DNA from: Deltaproteobacteria bacterium
GTDB taxonomy: Bacteria > Desulfobacterota > SM23-61
Direction: 5' to 3'
NCBI GenBank assembly: GCA_029857975.1
Contig: JAOUFX010000136.1
Span: 1-7,110 of the forward strand
DNA length: 7,110 bases
Position numbers and translations under genes: made by a program. Positions 1 to 6,741 of the stretch are shown here, in pieces (position 1 is the first letter of the stretch; every line of letters starts with the position of its first letter). The notes below the pieces were generated by a model. The model had not been told where the DNA came from, did not search any database, and saw only the letters and a program-made list of their open reading frames with translations.

Positions 1-126
1 CGGCTCAGCAGGCTTGGCTGGCTCTGCCGCAGGCTTGGCTGGCTCTTCTTTCTTGGCACAACCCGCCGCAACGATCATTGAAGTGGCAAACAACAAAGCC
101 ACCAACAAAGCAATCAACTTGCGCAT
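1..126 (-). CDS. Lys/Pro/Ala-rich lipoprotein, N-terminal part (runs off left edge)
   Basis: The first 42 codons of a secreted lipoprotein are present; the rest lies outside the window. Translation begins MRKLIALLVALLFATSMIV and continues AAGCAKKEEP. That is a short basic n-region, a hydrophobic core at residues 4-19, and a lipobox-like AAG-Cys with Cys23 as the predicted lipidation site. After the Cys comes a low-complexity linker with a 7-residue repeat (PAKPAAE, then PAKPAEP). Such linkers usually space a periplasmic domain from the membrane anchor. The ATG at 126 is well supported by a near-perfect Shine-Dalgarno. The downstream domain is unseen, so the function is unknown; it could be a solute-binding protein, a peptidoglycan-associated protein or a small structural lipoprotein. 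Confidence is high for a lipoprotein and nil for a specific role. Confidence 0.85.
   Translation of the reverse strand, partial: MRKLIALLVALLFATSMIVAAGCAKKEEPAKPAAEPAKPAEP
8..46. repeat. 21-nt-period direct repeat inside lipoprotein gene
   Basis: Two perfect 18-nt copies lie at 8-25 and 29-46, offset by 21 nt. On the minus strand they encode the repeating Pro-Ala-Lys-Pro-Ala linker. The array may continue beyond the left edge of the window. Confidence 0.85.
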
Positions 127-134
127 CTTGATTT

Positions 135-143
135 CACCTCCTT
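135..143 (-). promoter_or_regulatory. Strong Shine-Dalgarno of the left-edge lipoprotein
   Basis: On the minus strand this reads AAGGAGGTG, an almost full anti-16S complement, 8 nt before the ATG at 126. It fixes that start and suggests high expression. The next lipoprotein (start 611) has no such site. Confidence 0.85.
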
Positions 144-170
144 ACTTACCTAAATTCAGCGATTTTTTAA

Positions 171-208
171 ACCACAGAGAGCACGGAGAAAAAATTTTTC
201 TCTGTGGT
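171..208. repeat. Intergenic hairpin repeat (CCACAGAG type)
   Basis: Perfect 10-bp arms ACCACAGAGA (171-180) and TCTCTGTGGT (199-208) enclose an 18-nt AT-rich loop. On the minus strand the inner part has two similar 9-mers in a row, TCTCCGTGC and TCTCTGTGG. From memory, this style of element is common between genes in deltaproteobacterial genomes. It lies 44 nt upstream of the lipoprotein start at 126. The minus-strand exit is TTTAAAAAA, not a clean U-tract, so it is at best a weak terminator for the lipoprotein ending at 291. Confidence 0.75.
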
Positions 209-290
209 GAATGACCTTTTTTATACATATTATTTTTGTCACTCCTTCCGTTGGGGGAAAGAATTCTCGGTATTGTGCAGGTACATTCAT

Positions 291-611
291 TCAAGATTTT
301 TTATTTTTTTTCTCCCCTCCCTTTAATTGGGCTTTAAAGGTATCAACGTCTTTTTGCAAATTCTGGATTTCACTTTGGAGGGAGACAATCTGCAGGTTCA
401 ACTGGGCCAGCCGAATGTGCATCCTGGAATTTTCGCTCCTTAAGGTGTTTAATTCTTTTTTTAATTTATCATTCTCGTTATTAATATCCGTGATTTCTTC
501 CTTCAATCTTTCGTTCTCGGGTTTAAATCCGCTGCATCCATAAGGGGCAACCAGTGATATTAGAAGGAGCCCAAAGAAAAGGGATAAAATTGGTTTGTTT
601 TTAAGTCTCAT
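291..611 (-). CDS. Small coiled-coil lipoprotein, Lpp-like architecture
   Basis: A 106-residue protein predicted to be exported and lipid-anchored. Residues 1-25 form a signal peptide (basic MRLKNK, hydrophobic core 8-22) ending PYG before Cys26; this is a weak lipobox, so lipidation is likely but not certain. Residues 32-97 form one unbroken coiled coil of nine heptads. The d positions are L36, I43, L50, L57, M64, L71, L78, L85 and F92. The a positions are I40, N47, L54, N61, L68, I75, I82, V89 and L96. An EN-x-[RK]-[LM] unit recurs every 14 residues, at 32, 46 and 60. The C-terminus is Lys-rich (KKNKKS). There are no Trp residues and no globular domain. The mature length of about 81 residues and anchor-plus-helix layout resemble Braun lipoprotein, but I see no clear sequence homology. 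The ATG lacks a good Shine-Dalgarno; no better start is available that keeps the signal peptide intact. Function unknown. Confidence 0.75.
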   Translation of the reverse strand: MRLKNKPILSLFFGLLLISLVAPYGCSGFKPENERLKEEITDINNENDKLKKELNTLRSENSRMHIRLAQLNLQIVSLQSEIQNLQKDVDTFKAQLKGGEKKNKKS

Positions 612-651
612 GGGTCGAAAAATATCTTGATTGTATAGGAAATTCCTTTTT

Positions 652-737
652 GGACACGGATGTACACAGAAAGTCGCTTAGCGCTATGCGCATAGCGTCT
701 CTTTTGTTTCTGCGGTTATCCGCGTAAAGCTGCGTCC
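652..737. repeat. Long imperfect inverted repeat with central perfect palindrome
   Basis: The outer arms begin GGACACGGAT (652-661) and end with CTGCGTCC (730-737); the right arm also carries ATCCGCG (719-725). An inner pair is CAGAAA (667-672) with TTTCTG (707-712). At the centre, CGCTATGCGCATAGCG (682-697) is a perfect 16-bp palindrome. The whole could fold into one branched hairpin. The right arm plus its flank, CTGCGTCCTATTAA (730-743), recurs exactly at 4023-4036, which marks this as a dispersed repeat. It lies 40 nt upstream of the coiled-coil lipoprotein start. Confidence 0.7.
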
Positions 738-740
738 TAT

Positions 741-960
741 TAAATTTAAAATTACAATTCATAAAGCAATAAAAATACCAAGAAAATTTTAAGTATTTGA
801 AATATCAATTAAAAAACATATTCATTGTCAAATCAAATAGTTGATAATAAAGTTTTTGTCCCACTATTAAATAAATCTATTTTGGAAAAAGTTTAATATA
901 GACATTATCGCCTCATTATTGAGAAATTAAAAAAAAATTTTAATTATTTTAAACGGTTAT
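741..960. other. AT-rich gene-free stretch, about 18% G+C
   Basis: Counting directly gives 39 G or C in 220 nt, far below the neighbouring genes. No credible reading frame or RNA gene is visible on either strand. It contains a run of nine A at 929-937 within an AT-only palindrome (AATTAAAA 925-932 with TTTTAATT 938-945). Together with the inverted repeat at 652-737 it fills the gap between the response regulator and the lipoprotein. It probably holds the lipoprotein's promoter and may end the regulator's transcript; no GC-rich stem precedes the T-tract, so a classical terminator is not supported. Confidence 0.7.
801..831 (-). promoter_or_regulatory. Candidate sigma-70 promoter for the coiled-coil lipoprotein
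   Basis: On the minus strand a perfect TTGACA (826-831) is followed after 19 nt by GATATT (801-806), a 4/6 match to the -10 consensus. The spacer is long and the region is so AT-rich that chance matches are expected. If real, the transcript would carry a leader of roughly 180 nt containing the inverted repeat at 652-737. Confidence 0.25.
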
Positions 961-1001
961 AAAAATGGGGCTATGTTGTTAGGTGGGGCATTTAGCCTCG
1001 T

Positions 1002-2366
1002 TTAAAGTTTGAGGTTAATACCATAGCGGGCAGCCATACGATAGAGGGTGCGGCGGTCAATTCCTAAAATGTCGGCAGCTTTCTTCTTGTTGCCCCCAGT
1101 ATCTTCTAAGACCTTTTTAATATAGAGCTTTTCCAACTCAGTTAGGGAAATCTGGGAAGGGAGCGAAATGGCACTAATCGCAGAAGGTTCTACCCGGAGT
1201 CGCCGGGGAAGGTCTTCGGCAAGAATTATGGAATGGTGGGAAAGGGTTACGGCGCGTTCTATAACATTTTCCAACTCCCGCACATTTCCAGGCCATTGAT
1301 AGCGGAGCAAAAGATCCAAAAATTCTGCCGATATCCGTGCAACCGGCTTTTCATTCTCCGCGGCATACTTCCGCAAAAAGTGGTCAGCCAGCAGGGGAAT
1401 ATCATCCAGCCGCTCCCGCAGGGGGGGAAGATGAACAGAAACCACGTTGAGACGGTAGAAGAGGTCTTCACGAAATTTTTTTTCGGCGACTAATGCTTCC
1501 AAATTTTTGTTCGTTGCCGCAATGATGCGGACATCAATCTTGGTTATTTCCGTTCCTCCCACTCTTTTGATTTCATGCTCCTGAATGACCCTTAAAAGTT
1601 TGGCCTGCATCGCCAGGCCGATGTCTCCCACTTCGTCAAGGAAGCAAGTTCCGTTGTCTGCTTCTTCAAAAAGACCTTTTTTACTGGTCACAGCGCCCGT
1701 GAACGCTCCCCGAACGTGTCCAAAAAGTTCACTCTCCAGAAGGGTTTCAGCTAAAGAACCACAATCCACGGCCACATATGATTTGGAGGACCGCGGGCTG
1801 TTGAAATGGATGGCGCGGGCAACCAGTTCTTTTCCCGTACCGCTTTCTCCGACGATCAAAACTGTGGAGCGGCTTTCGGCAACGCGGGCAATGGTTTTGT
1901 AAACCTGGAGCATCTGCGGACTCCGCCCAACGATATTCTCCAGTTTGTATTTGGTGATCAATTCCTGACGGTAGAAGAGGTTTTCTTGCAAGAGGCGCTT
2001 CTGTTCAAGAGCGCGCCGGATGGTCAGCTTGATCTCATCCAACTTGAAGGGCTTACTGACGTAGTCATAAGCCCCTTCTTTAATCGCCCGGATGGCTGTT
2101 TCAATGGATCCAAAGGCAGTCATCATGATGATGACGGTGTCCGGACTTTTTTGCCGGTAAGCCCTGAGCACTTCCATGCCGTCGACATTGATCATCCGAA
2201 TATCGGTGAGTACGACGTCGTAAGTCTTATTCTCCCCTTTGTCAATGGCTTCTCGGCCGTCGAGAGCCTTATCGACGATATACCCCTCTTTGGATAACAC
2301 CTCCTCTAAAAGGTTGCAGGTGATTTCATCATCGTCTACGATGAGTATGCCCATTGGAGAAGACAT
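1002..2366 (-). CDS. NtrC-family sigma-54-dependent response regulator
   Basis: A DNA-binding transcription activator that works with RpoN RNA polymerase after phosphorylation by a partner kinase. From the ATG at 2366 (454 residues), the receiver domain spans about 5-120: acidic cluster D11-D13, phospho-acceptor D55 in LTDIRM, and K105 in the SKPF motif. The central AAA+ domain (about 145-370) has Walker A GESGTGKE (173-180), the sigma-54 contact loop GAFTGA (220-225) and Walker B FLDE ending at E245. A Fis-type helix-turn-helix ends the protein (GGNKKKAADILGIDRRTLYR). All catalytic residues are present, so it should be functional. A GTG at 2378 overlaps the kinase stop and is a possible start, but the ATG at 2366 has GAAGGTGA about 8 nt upstream and begins 4 nt after the kinase TAA. 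Its nearest relatives are probably ZraR/AtoC-like. Target genes cannot be read from the sequence. Confidence 0.95.
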   Translation of the reverse strand: MSSPMGILIVDDDEITCNLLEEVLSKEGYIVDKALDGREAIDKGENKTYDVVLTDIRMINVDGMEVLRAYRQKSPDTVIIMMTAFGSIETAIRAIKEGAYDYVSKPFKLDEIKLTIRRALEQKRLLQENLFYRQELITKYKLENIVGRSPQMLQVYKTIARVAESRSTVLIVGESGTGKELVARAIHFNSPRSSKSYVAVDCGSLAETLLESELFGHVRGAFTGAVTSKKGLFEEADNGTCFLDEVGDIGLAMQAKLLRVIQEHEIKRVGGTEITKIDVRIIAATNKNLEALVAEKKFREDLFYRLNVVSVHLPPLRERLDDIPLLADHFLRKYAAENEKPVARISAEFLDLLLRYQWPGNVRELENVIERAVTLSHHSIILAEDLPRRLRVEPSAISAISLPSQISLTELEKLYIKKVLEDTGGNKKKAADILGIDRRTLYRMAARYGINLKL

Positions 2367-2370
2367 AGCA

Positions 2371-3969
2371 TTATTCACCTTCTGCGGACAAAGCGGGGAG
2401 TTGAACCCGAATGGTAGAGCCTTTTCCTTCCAGGCTTTCTACGAAGAGTTTACCGTGATGACTGCGAATAATTTCATCGCAAATTGCCAGTCCCAAACCG
2501 GCGCCTTTTCCCGGTTCCTTGGTGGTAAAGAAAGGCTCGATCGCTTTTCGTCTAATTTCCTCGGACATGCCTGTGCCGCTGTCGATAACCACGACTTCCA
2601 CGATTTCTCCATTCTGCGCCAAAAGTTCCCCGGGGCTCGTGGCGATGGTTAGGACACCGCCATTAGGCATGGCATCGAGGGCATTGGTCATCAAGTTAAG
2701 GAAAACCTGCTGCAAAAGTCCAGGATCTCCAGAAACGGGGGGGAGGGGGGAATGCATCTGACGAACGAAATGGATTCCCCGCATCGACATTCCCGGTTGA
2801 GTCAAGTTGAAGACCTCTTCGAGGAGTTGATTGATGTCCAGGGGGGCGAGCTTAGGGGCCGGTTGGCGCGTAGAATGGAGCAGGTTGCGGATGGTTTGGG
2901 TCAGGCGGTCAAGCTGCGATTCAATAATCTTCAGTCGGCGGACCATCACGTCTGAGTCATTGCCCTCCGTGAGCATGAGCTGGATATAACCAGAGATGGA
3001 ATTTAAAGGCGTGCCAATTTCGTGGGCCATCGTGGCAGCCATATGGCCTAGCGCAGACAGCTTTTCGGATTGGACGAGCTGGCGTTGGGCCTGGAAGAGA
3101 GACTCATTGGCCAGGCGCAGCTCTTCGTTCCTCTGGGCTAATTCCCGGGTTGCGGTTTCCACTCGCCGCGTAAGCTCTTCATTGAACTGGTTGATCCGGG
3201 ATAGCATGTGATTAAAATGGTCAGATAGCAGGCCTAATTCATCCCGGGAAGTTATCGGCACTTCTACGTTTAATTTGCCTTCCTCAGCCTCAGACATAGC
3301 CCGGACCAAGCGCTGGATGGGACGATTGATCGCCCGGCTGAAAAAGAGGGTAAGGATAAGAATAAGAATAGCCACGCTGGATATAGTGAAAACAACCGTC
3401 CGGGTCCGTTTCTGGGCCAGGAAGCCTTCGGCCTCCTCCAGAGAAGTAATGATACGAATACCGCCCACGATTTTACGGCCAACGTGCAGGGGGGCGAGGA
3501 TTTCCCAGTAGTTCTGGTAATTTTTTTCCTTCAGCGTGGTGAGAACCCGGTCGCGTTTCAACAATTGCAGATCCTTGTGGGTGAGGCCCAGATCTTTTTC
3601 CCCCAAGCTCGATGCTTGTATTTTGTAACTGTTTTTATGGAAAACAAAGATATCCATGGATTGAATGGCAGGACGGGCGTACATCCAACTGGCAATTTCT
3701 TCCTCTAAAAAAGATAGGTTTTCGAGTTCCTTCATGGTGTAAATTTGGGAATCGATTTCCCGGACGACGTAAACCGCCCTCTCCCGGAATAATTCTCTTT
3801 GGGAACGTTCTGTGAGCCGGAGGTCCAGATAGGAAAATAGAACTAAAACGCTGACTACGATCATGGCTACCAGCAGAGTAATGCGTGTCTGCAATCCTAA
3901 GGGCCGCTGCAGAAAAGGAGATTCGCCCCAGGATATATTTTGGATTTTGGATGCCCAAGTCTTGAGCAT
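2371..3969 (-). CDS. Membrane sensor histidine kinase (NtrB/ZraS/AtoS class)
   Basis: An inner-membrane sensor that autophosphorylates and should phosphorylate the regulator encoded 4 nt downstream. From the ATG at 3969 it has 532 residues: TM1 about 29-48; a periplasmic sensor region of about 140 residues (49-188, perhaps Cache-like); TM2 about 190-210; HAMP about 211-263; a coiled linker 264-305; HisKA with H316 in AHEIGTPLN; and an HATPase domain with N429 (N box), DSGTG from D463 (G1), PFFTTK (F box) and GAGLGLA (G2). All catalytic boxes are intact. The HE-x-x-TPLN form is typical of kinases paired with NtrC-type regulators. An upstream in-frame TTG at 4008 would add 13 residues, but it has no Shine-Dalgarno and abuts the repeat at 4011-4036, so the ATG is preferred. 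The 81-nt gap from the acetyltransferase leaves room for its own promoter. The ligand is unknown; the sensor region carries no motif I recognise. Confidence 0.93.
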   Translation of the reverse strand: MLKTWASKIQNISWGESPFLQRPLGLQTRITLLVAMIVVSVLVLFSYLDLRLTERSQRELFRERAVYVVREIDSQIYTMKELENLSFLEEEIASWMYARPAIQSMDIFVFHKNSYKIQASSLGEKDLGLTHKDLQLLKRDRVLTTLKEKNYQNYWEILAPLHVGRKIVGGIRIITSLEEAEGFLAQKRTRTVVFTISSVAILILILTLFFSRAINRPIQRLVRAMSEAEEGKLNVEVPITSRDELGLLSDHFNHMLSRINQFNEELTRRVETATRELAQRNEELRLANESLFQAQRQLVQSEKLSALGHMAATMAHEIGTPLNSISGYIQLMLTEGNDSDVMVRRLKIIESQLDRLTQTIRNLLHSTRQPAPKLAPLDINQLLEEVFNLTQPGMSMRGIHFVRQMHSPLPPVSGDPGLLQQVFLNLMTNALDAMPNGGVLTIATSPGELLAQNGEIVEVVVIDSGTGMSEEIRRKAIEPFFTTKEPGKGAGLGLAICDEIIRSHHGKLFVESLEGKGSTIRVQLPALSAEGE

Positions 3970-4010
3970 AGCTTTGCCCGCCGGGAATAAAAGAGGATTT
4001 TTTTGCAATG

Positions 4011-4036
4011 ATCTGCGGTGATCTGCGTCCTATTAA
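4011..4036. repeat. Dispersed repeat fragment (CTGCG type)
   Basis: Two similar units lie in tandem, ATCTGCGGTG then ATCTGCGTCC, followed by TATTAA. The 14-mer CTGCGTCCTATTAA (4023-4036) is identical to 730-743, and CTGCGGT occurs just before it in both places. It lies between the acetyltransferase stop and the kinase, about 41 nt upstream of the kinase ATG. It looks like a shorter relative of the element at 652-737. Confidence 0.7.
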
Positions 4037-4050
4037 TTTTAATCCTGTAA

Positions 4051-4539
4051 CTAACTCCTTCGGGGGGTAAGGCTTTTGCCGAAAATCAGCTTGTGGTCTC
4101 CTACCGCATAGTAATCCATCACCCTGGCCAGTTCCTTATACCCGTGTTTCAGGTAAAACGCCCGGGGGGATTCATAAGGGGGCAGGGAAGAGGTTTCGAT
4201 GAGTAACAAGCGCGCTTGCTTATGCGTCAGGTCTTTCTCGGCATAACGGAGCAGAACAGTTCCGGTCCCTTGATTCCAGAATAGCGGATGGACCGCGATC
4301 CAATAAAGGTCGTAGGTGGCGTCGGTCAAGGGGGCTTTTCCATAACAAATGTATCCGAGAATTTCCCCGTCCTCACCTTCGACTACGTGGATACTGTAGT
4401 CACCCTGGTTTGGTTGCGTCAGGGCTAAGTCTATAATCTCCAACGCAACTTTTATTTCTGATGGTTTGAAATGCTCCTGAGCCCTAAGGATGGCTTTCAG
4501 CGCCGGCCGGTCCTTTTTCTCGATGCCGCGGATCTTCAT
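4051..4539 (-). CDS. GNAT-family N-acetyltransferase
   Basis: A 162-residue single-domain acetyltransferase predicted to transfer acetyl from acetyl-CoA to an amine on an unknown small molecule or protein. Motif A is visible as the strand LYWIAVHPLFW (78-88) followed by the pyrophosphate-binding loop NQGTGT (89-94), a variant of the usual Q/R-x-x-G-x-G/A. The helix LLRYAEKDL follows. Motif B includes SPRAFYLKHGY (124-134), the FY-x-x-x-GY signature of the family. No signal peptide or membrane segment is seen, so it is cytoplasmic. Its ATG overlaps the mreC TGA (ATGA, 4-nt overlap) and there is no strong separate Shine-Dalgarno, which points to translational coupling with mreC. The family is too broad to name a substrate. 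Context makes a cell-envelope substrate conceivable, but that is only inference. Confidence 0.88.
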   Translation of the reverse strand: MKIRGIEKKDRPALKAILRAQEHFKPSEIKVALEIIDLALTQPNQGDYSIHVVEGEDGEILGYICYGKAPLTDATYDLYWIAVHPLFWNQGTGTVLLRYAEKDLTHKQARLLLIETSSLPPYESPRAFYLKHGYKELARVMDYYAVGDHKLIFGKSLTPRRS

Positions 4540-5351
4540 GGCTGGCCACCAAGGATGAGTACTTCTTCCAACCGGGAAAAATCCACGGCCGGGGTAACTT
4601 CAATGTATTGGAAAATACCCGGACGCTTTCGTTCCACTTTGGTAATTGTGCCCATCATTAACCCTTTGGGGAAGACTCCTCCCAAACCGGAAGTGATCAC
4701 TTTATCACCAACCTGAACGTCGTCGCTCTTTTGCACATATTTGAGAATACCAAACTCCTCCACTTTTCCCTCCATGATCCCCTGAGCGCGGGAGCGCTGG
4801 ATGATCACATCGACTGCGCTGTTGGGGTCGGTCACTAAGAGTACTTTGGCCGTATTGGCCGAGACTTCGATTACCCGACCCACCACTCCTTCGGAAACGA
4901 CTACGGCCATGTTTTTGGATACGCCTTCCCCTTCCCCCTTGCCGACCAGCAGCGTCTTAAACCAACTCGAAGGGTCACGGGCGAATACCTGCGCCAGGAT
5001 GGCTGGGGAAGGATGTTGAACTTGTAAGGGGTACAATTTCTTGAGGCGCTCTTGGGCCAGCATGGCTTCCTGGAGGCGATTGTTCTCCTGCCGCAAAGCG
5101 CTGACCGTCCGTTGCAGTGCTTCATTTTCTTGCTGCACGCGGGTGAGAAAAATATAACGTTCCCCTACTCTTTTCATCCAGAGGATGAATCCTCGGGTTT
5201 TTTGCTGGAGGGGGGAGGAGATCTCCAGGAGAATTTTCTCCACCCAGGAAGTTTCCCGATCACTTCTGGTGTGCAGGGTGAGTATGAGAGCAGCCAGGAA
5301 GATAAAGAGCAAAGCGGTGCAAAGAAGGCGGAAACGTTTCAACCAATCCAT
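4536..5351 (-). CDS. mreC: Rod-shape-determining protein MreC
   Basis: A bitopic inner-membrane protein of the elongasome; MreC oligomers are thought to link MreB filaments to PBP2/RodA in the periplasm. The 271 residues fit the family. A short cytoplasmic tail MDWLKRFR is followed by a TM helix (about 9-27). A periplasmic coiled coil covers about 70-106 (QQENEALQ, RQENNRLQEA). The beta-rich MreC domain spans about 115-268, with family-typical VTDPNSAVDV (173-182) and GLGGVFPKGL (222-231). It begins 49 nt after the mreB stop and ends overlapping the acetyltransferase ATG, consistent with one transcript. The ATG at 5351 has only a weak ribosome site. A well-placed strong site serves an ATG 10 codons upstream in the same frame, but a TGA lies between them (see 5364-5381). 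No mreD follows, unlike the common mreBCD order. Confidence 0.95.
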   Translation of the reverse strand: MDWLKRFRLLCTALLFIFLAALILTLHTRSDRETSWVEKILLEISSPLQQKTRGFILWMKRVGERYIFLTRVQQENEALQRTVSALRQENNRLQEAMLAQERLKKLYPLQVQHPSPAILAQVFARDPSSWFKTLLVGKGEGEGVSKNMAVVVSEGVVGRVIEVSANTAKVLLVTDPNSAVDVIIQRSRAQGIMEGKVEEFGILKYVQKSDDVQVGDKVITSGLGGVFPKGLMMGTITKVERKRPGIFQYIEVTPAVDFSRLEEVLILGGQP

Positions 5352-5363
5352 TATCAGCCCGGT

Positions 5364-5381
5364 TCAAAGTTGACCGGCCAT
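5364..5381 (-). other. Five-codon mini-ORF in frame with and just ahead of mreC
   Basis: On the minus strand ATG GCC GGT CAA CTT TGA is preceded by GGAAGGAAGGGG, a far better ribosome site than mreC's own. It is in the same frame as mreC: the TGA is its sixth codon and the mreC ATG would be the eleventh. It could act as a translation initiation platform with restart at mreC, be a decayed extended N-terminus, or reflect a base-call error. No evidence separates these. Confidence 0.4.
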
Positions 5382-5400
5382 CCCCTTCCTTCCAAAACGA

Positions 5401-6591
<1,191 letters not shown>

Positions 6592-6609
6592 TTAGGATGA
6601 TTGATATTA

Positions 6610-6635
6610 TTGATGATCTCGTACAAAGTCATCAA
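6610..6635. repeat. Short inverted repeat TTGATGA/TCATCAA
   Basis: Perfect 7-bp arms at 6610-6616 and 6629-6635 are separated by 12 nt. It is the outermost of a run of inverted repeats between mreB and the divergent chaperone gene. It could be an operator-like site or part of a dispersed repeat. Confidence 0.45.
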
Positions 6636-6660
6636 GAGAGATGGCCAAGTAAAAAGCTCT

Positions 6661-6675
6661 CCCGCGTTTCGCGGG
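6661..6675. repeat. GC-rich hairpin CCCGCG-TTT-CGCGGG
   Basis: A perfect 6-bp GC stem with a 3-nt loop. On the minus strand AGAGC and then a run of five T follow, so it is terminator-like, but the only gene to its right runs the other way. It is more likely part of the repeat cluster. Confidence 0.5.
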
Positions 6676-6693
6676 ACAAGGCGCGCAAATTCT

Positions 6694-6721
6694 GTAGGGG
6701 CACGAAGCATCGTGCCCCTAC
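6694..6721. repeat. Perfect 12-bp inverted repeat (GTAGGGGCACGA hairpin)
   Basis: GTAGGGGCACGA (6694-6705) pairs perfectly with TCGTGCCCCTAC (6710-6721) around a 4-nt loop, AGCA. This would form a very stable hairpin on either strand. Elements with this core are, as far as I recall, widespread between genes in several bacterial phyla, so it is probably a dispersed repeat and not a local regulator. Confidence 0.8.
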
Positions 6722-6741
6722 TAAACCGCCGCAATGATTCA

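Noticed and set aside
8..46. Possible CRISPR-like array from the 21-nt direct repeats
   Set aside because: The units are contiguous with only 3 nt between the 18-nt copies and encode an in-frame peptide linker; there are no spacers.
53..69. TTGGCAC resembling the -24 box of a sigma-54 promoter
   Set aside because: There is no TTGC-type -12 box at the right spacing, and the site is inside the lipoprotein coding sequence around the lipobox.
211..543. Plus-strand open frame of 110 codons opposite the coiled-coil lipoprotein
   Set aside because: Its Phe/Ser/Leu-rich sequence is the complement of the Glu/Lys/Asn-rich coiled-coil codons. The minus-strand reading has a signal peptide and a perfect heptad pattern.
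925..945. AT-only palindrome with a T9 tract on the minus strand as terminator of the regulator gene
   Set aside because: The stem has no G-C pairs and no GC-rich hairpin precedes the T-run, so a rho-independent terminator is not supported.
1806..2652. Two plus-strand open frames antisense to the regulator and kinase genes
   Set aside because: Both lie opposite strongly conserved coding sequence with intact catalytic motifs, so they are frame shadows.
3970..4008. TTG start giving a 545-residue kinase
   Set aside because: It has no Shine-Dalgarno and abuts the dispersed repeat. The ATG at 3969 keeps TM1 and all domains.
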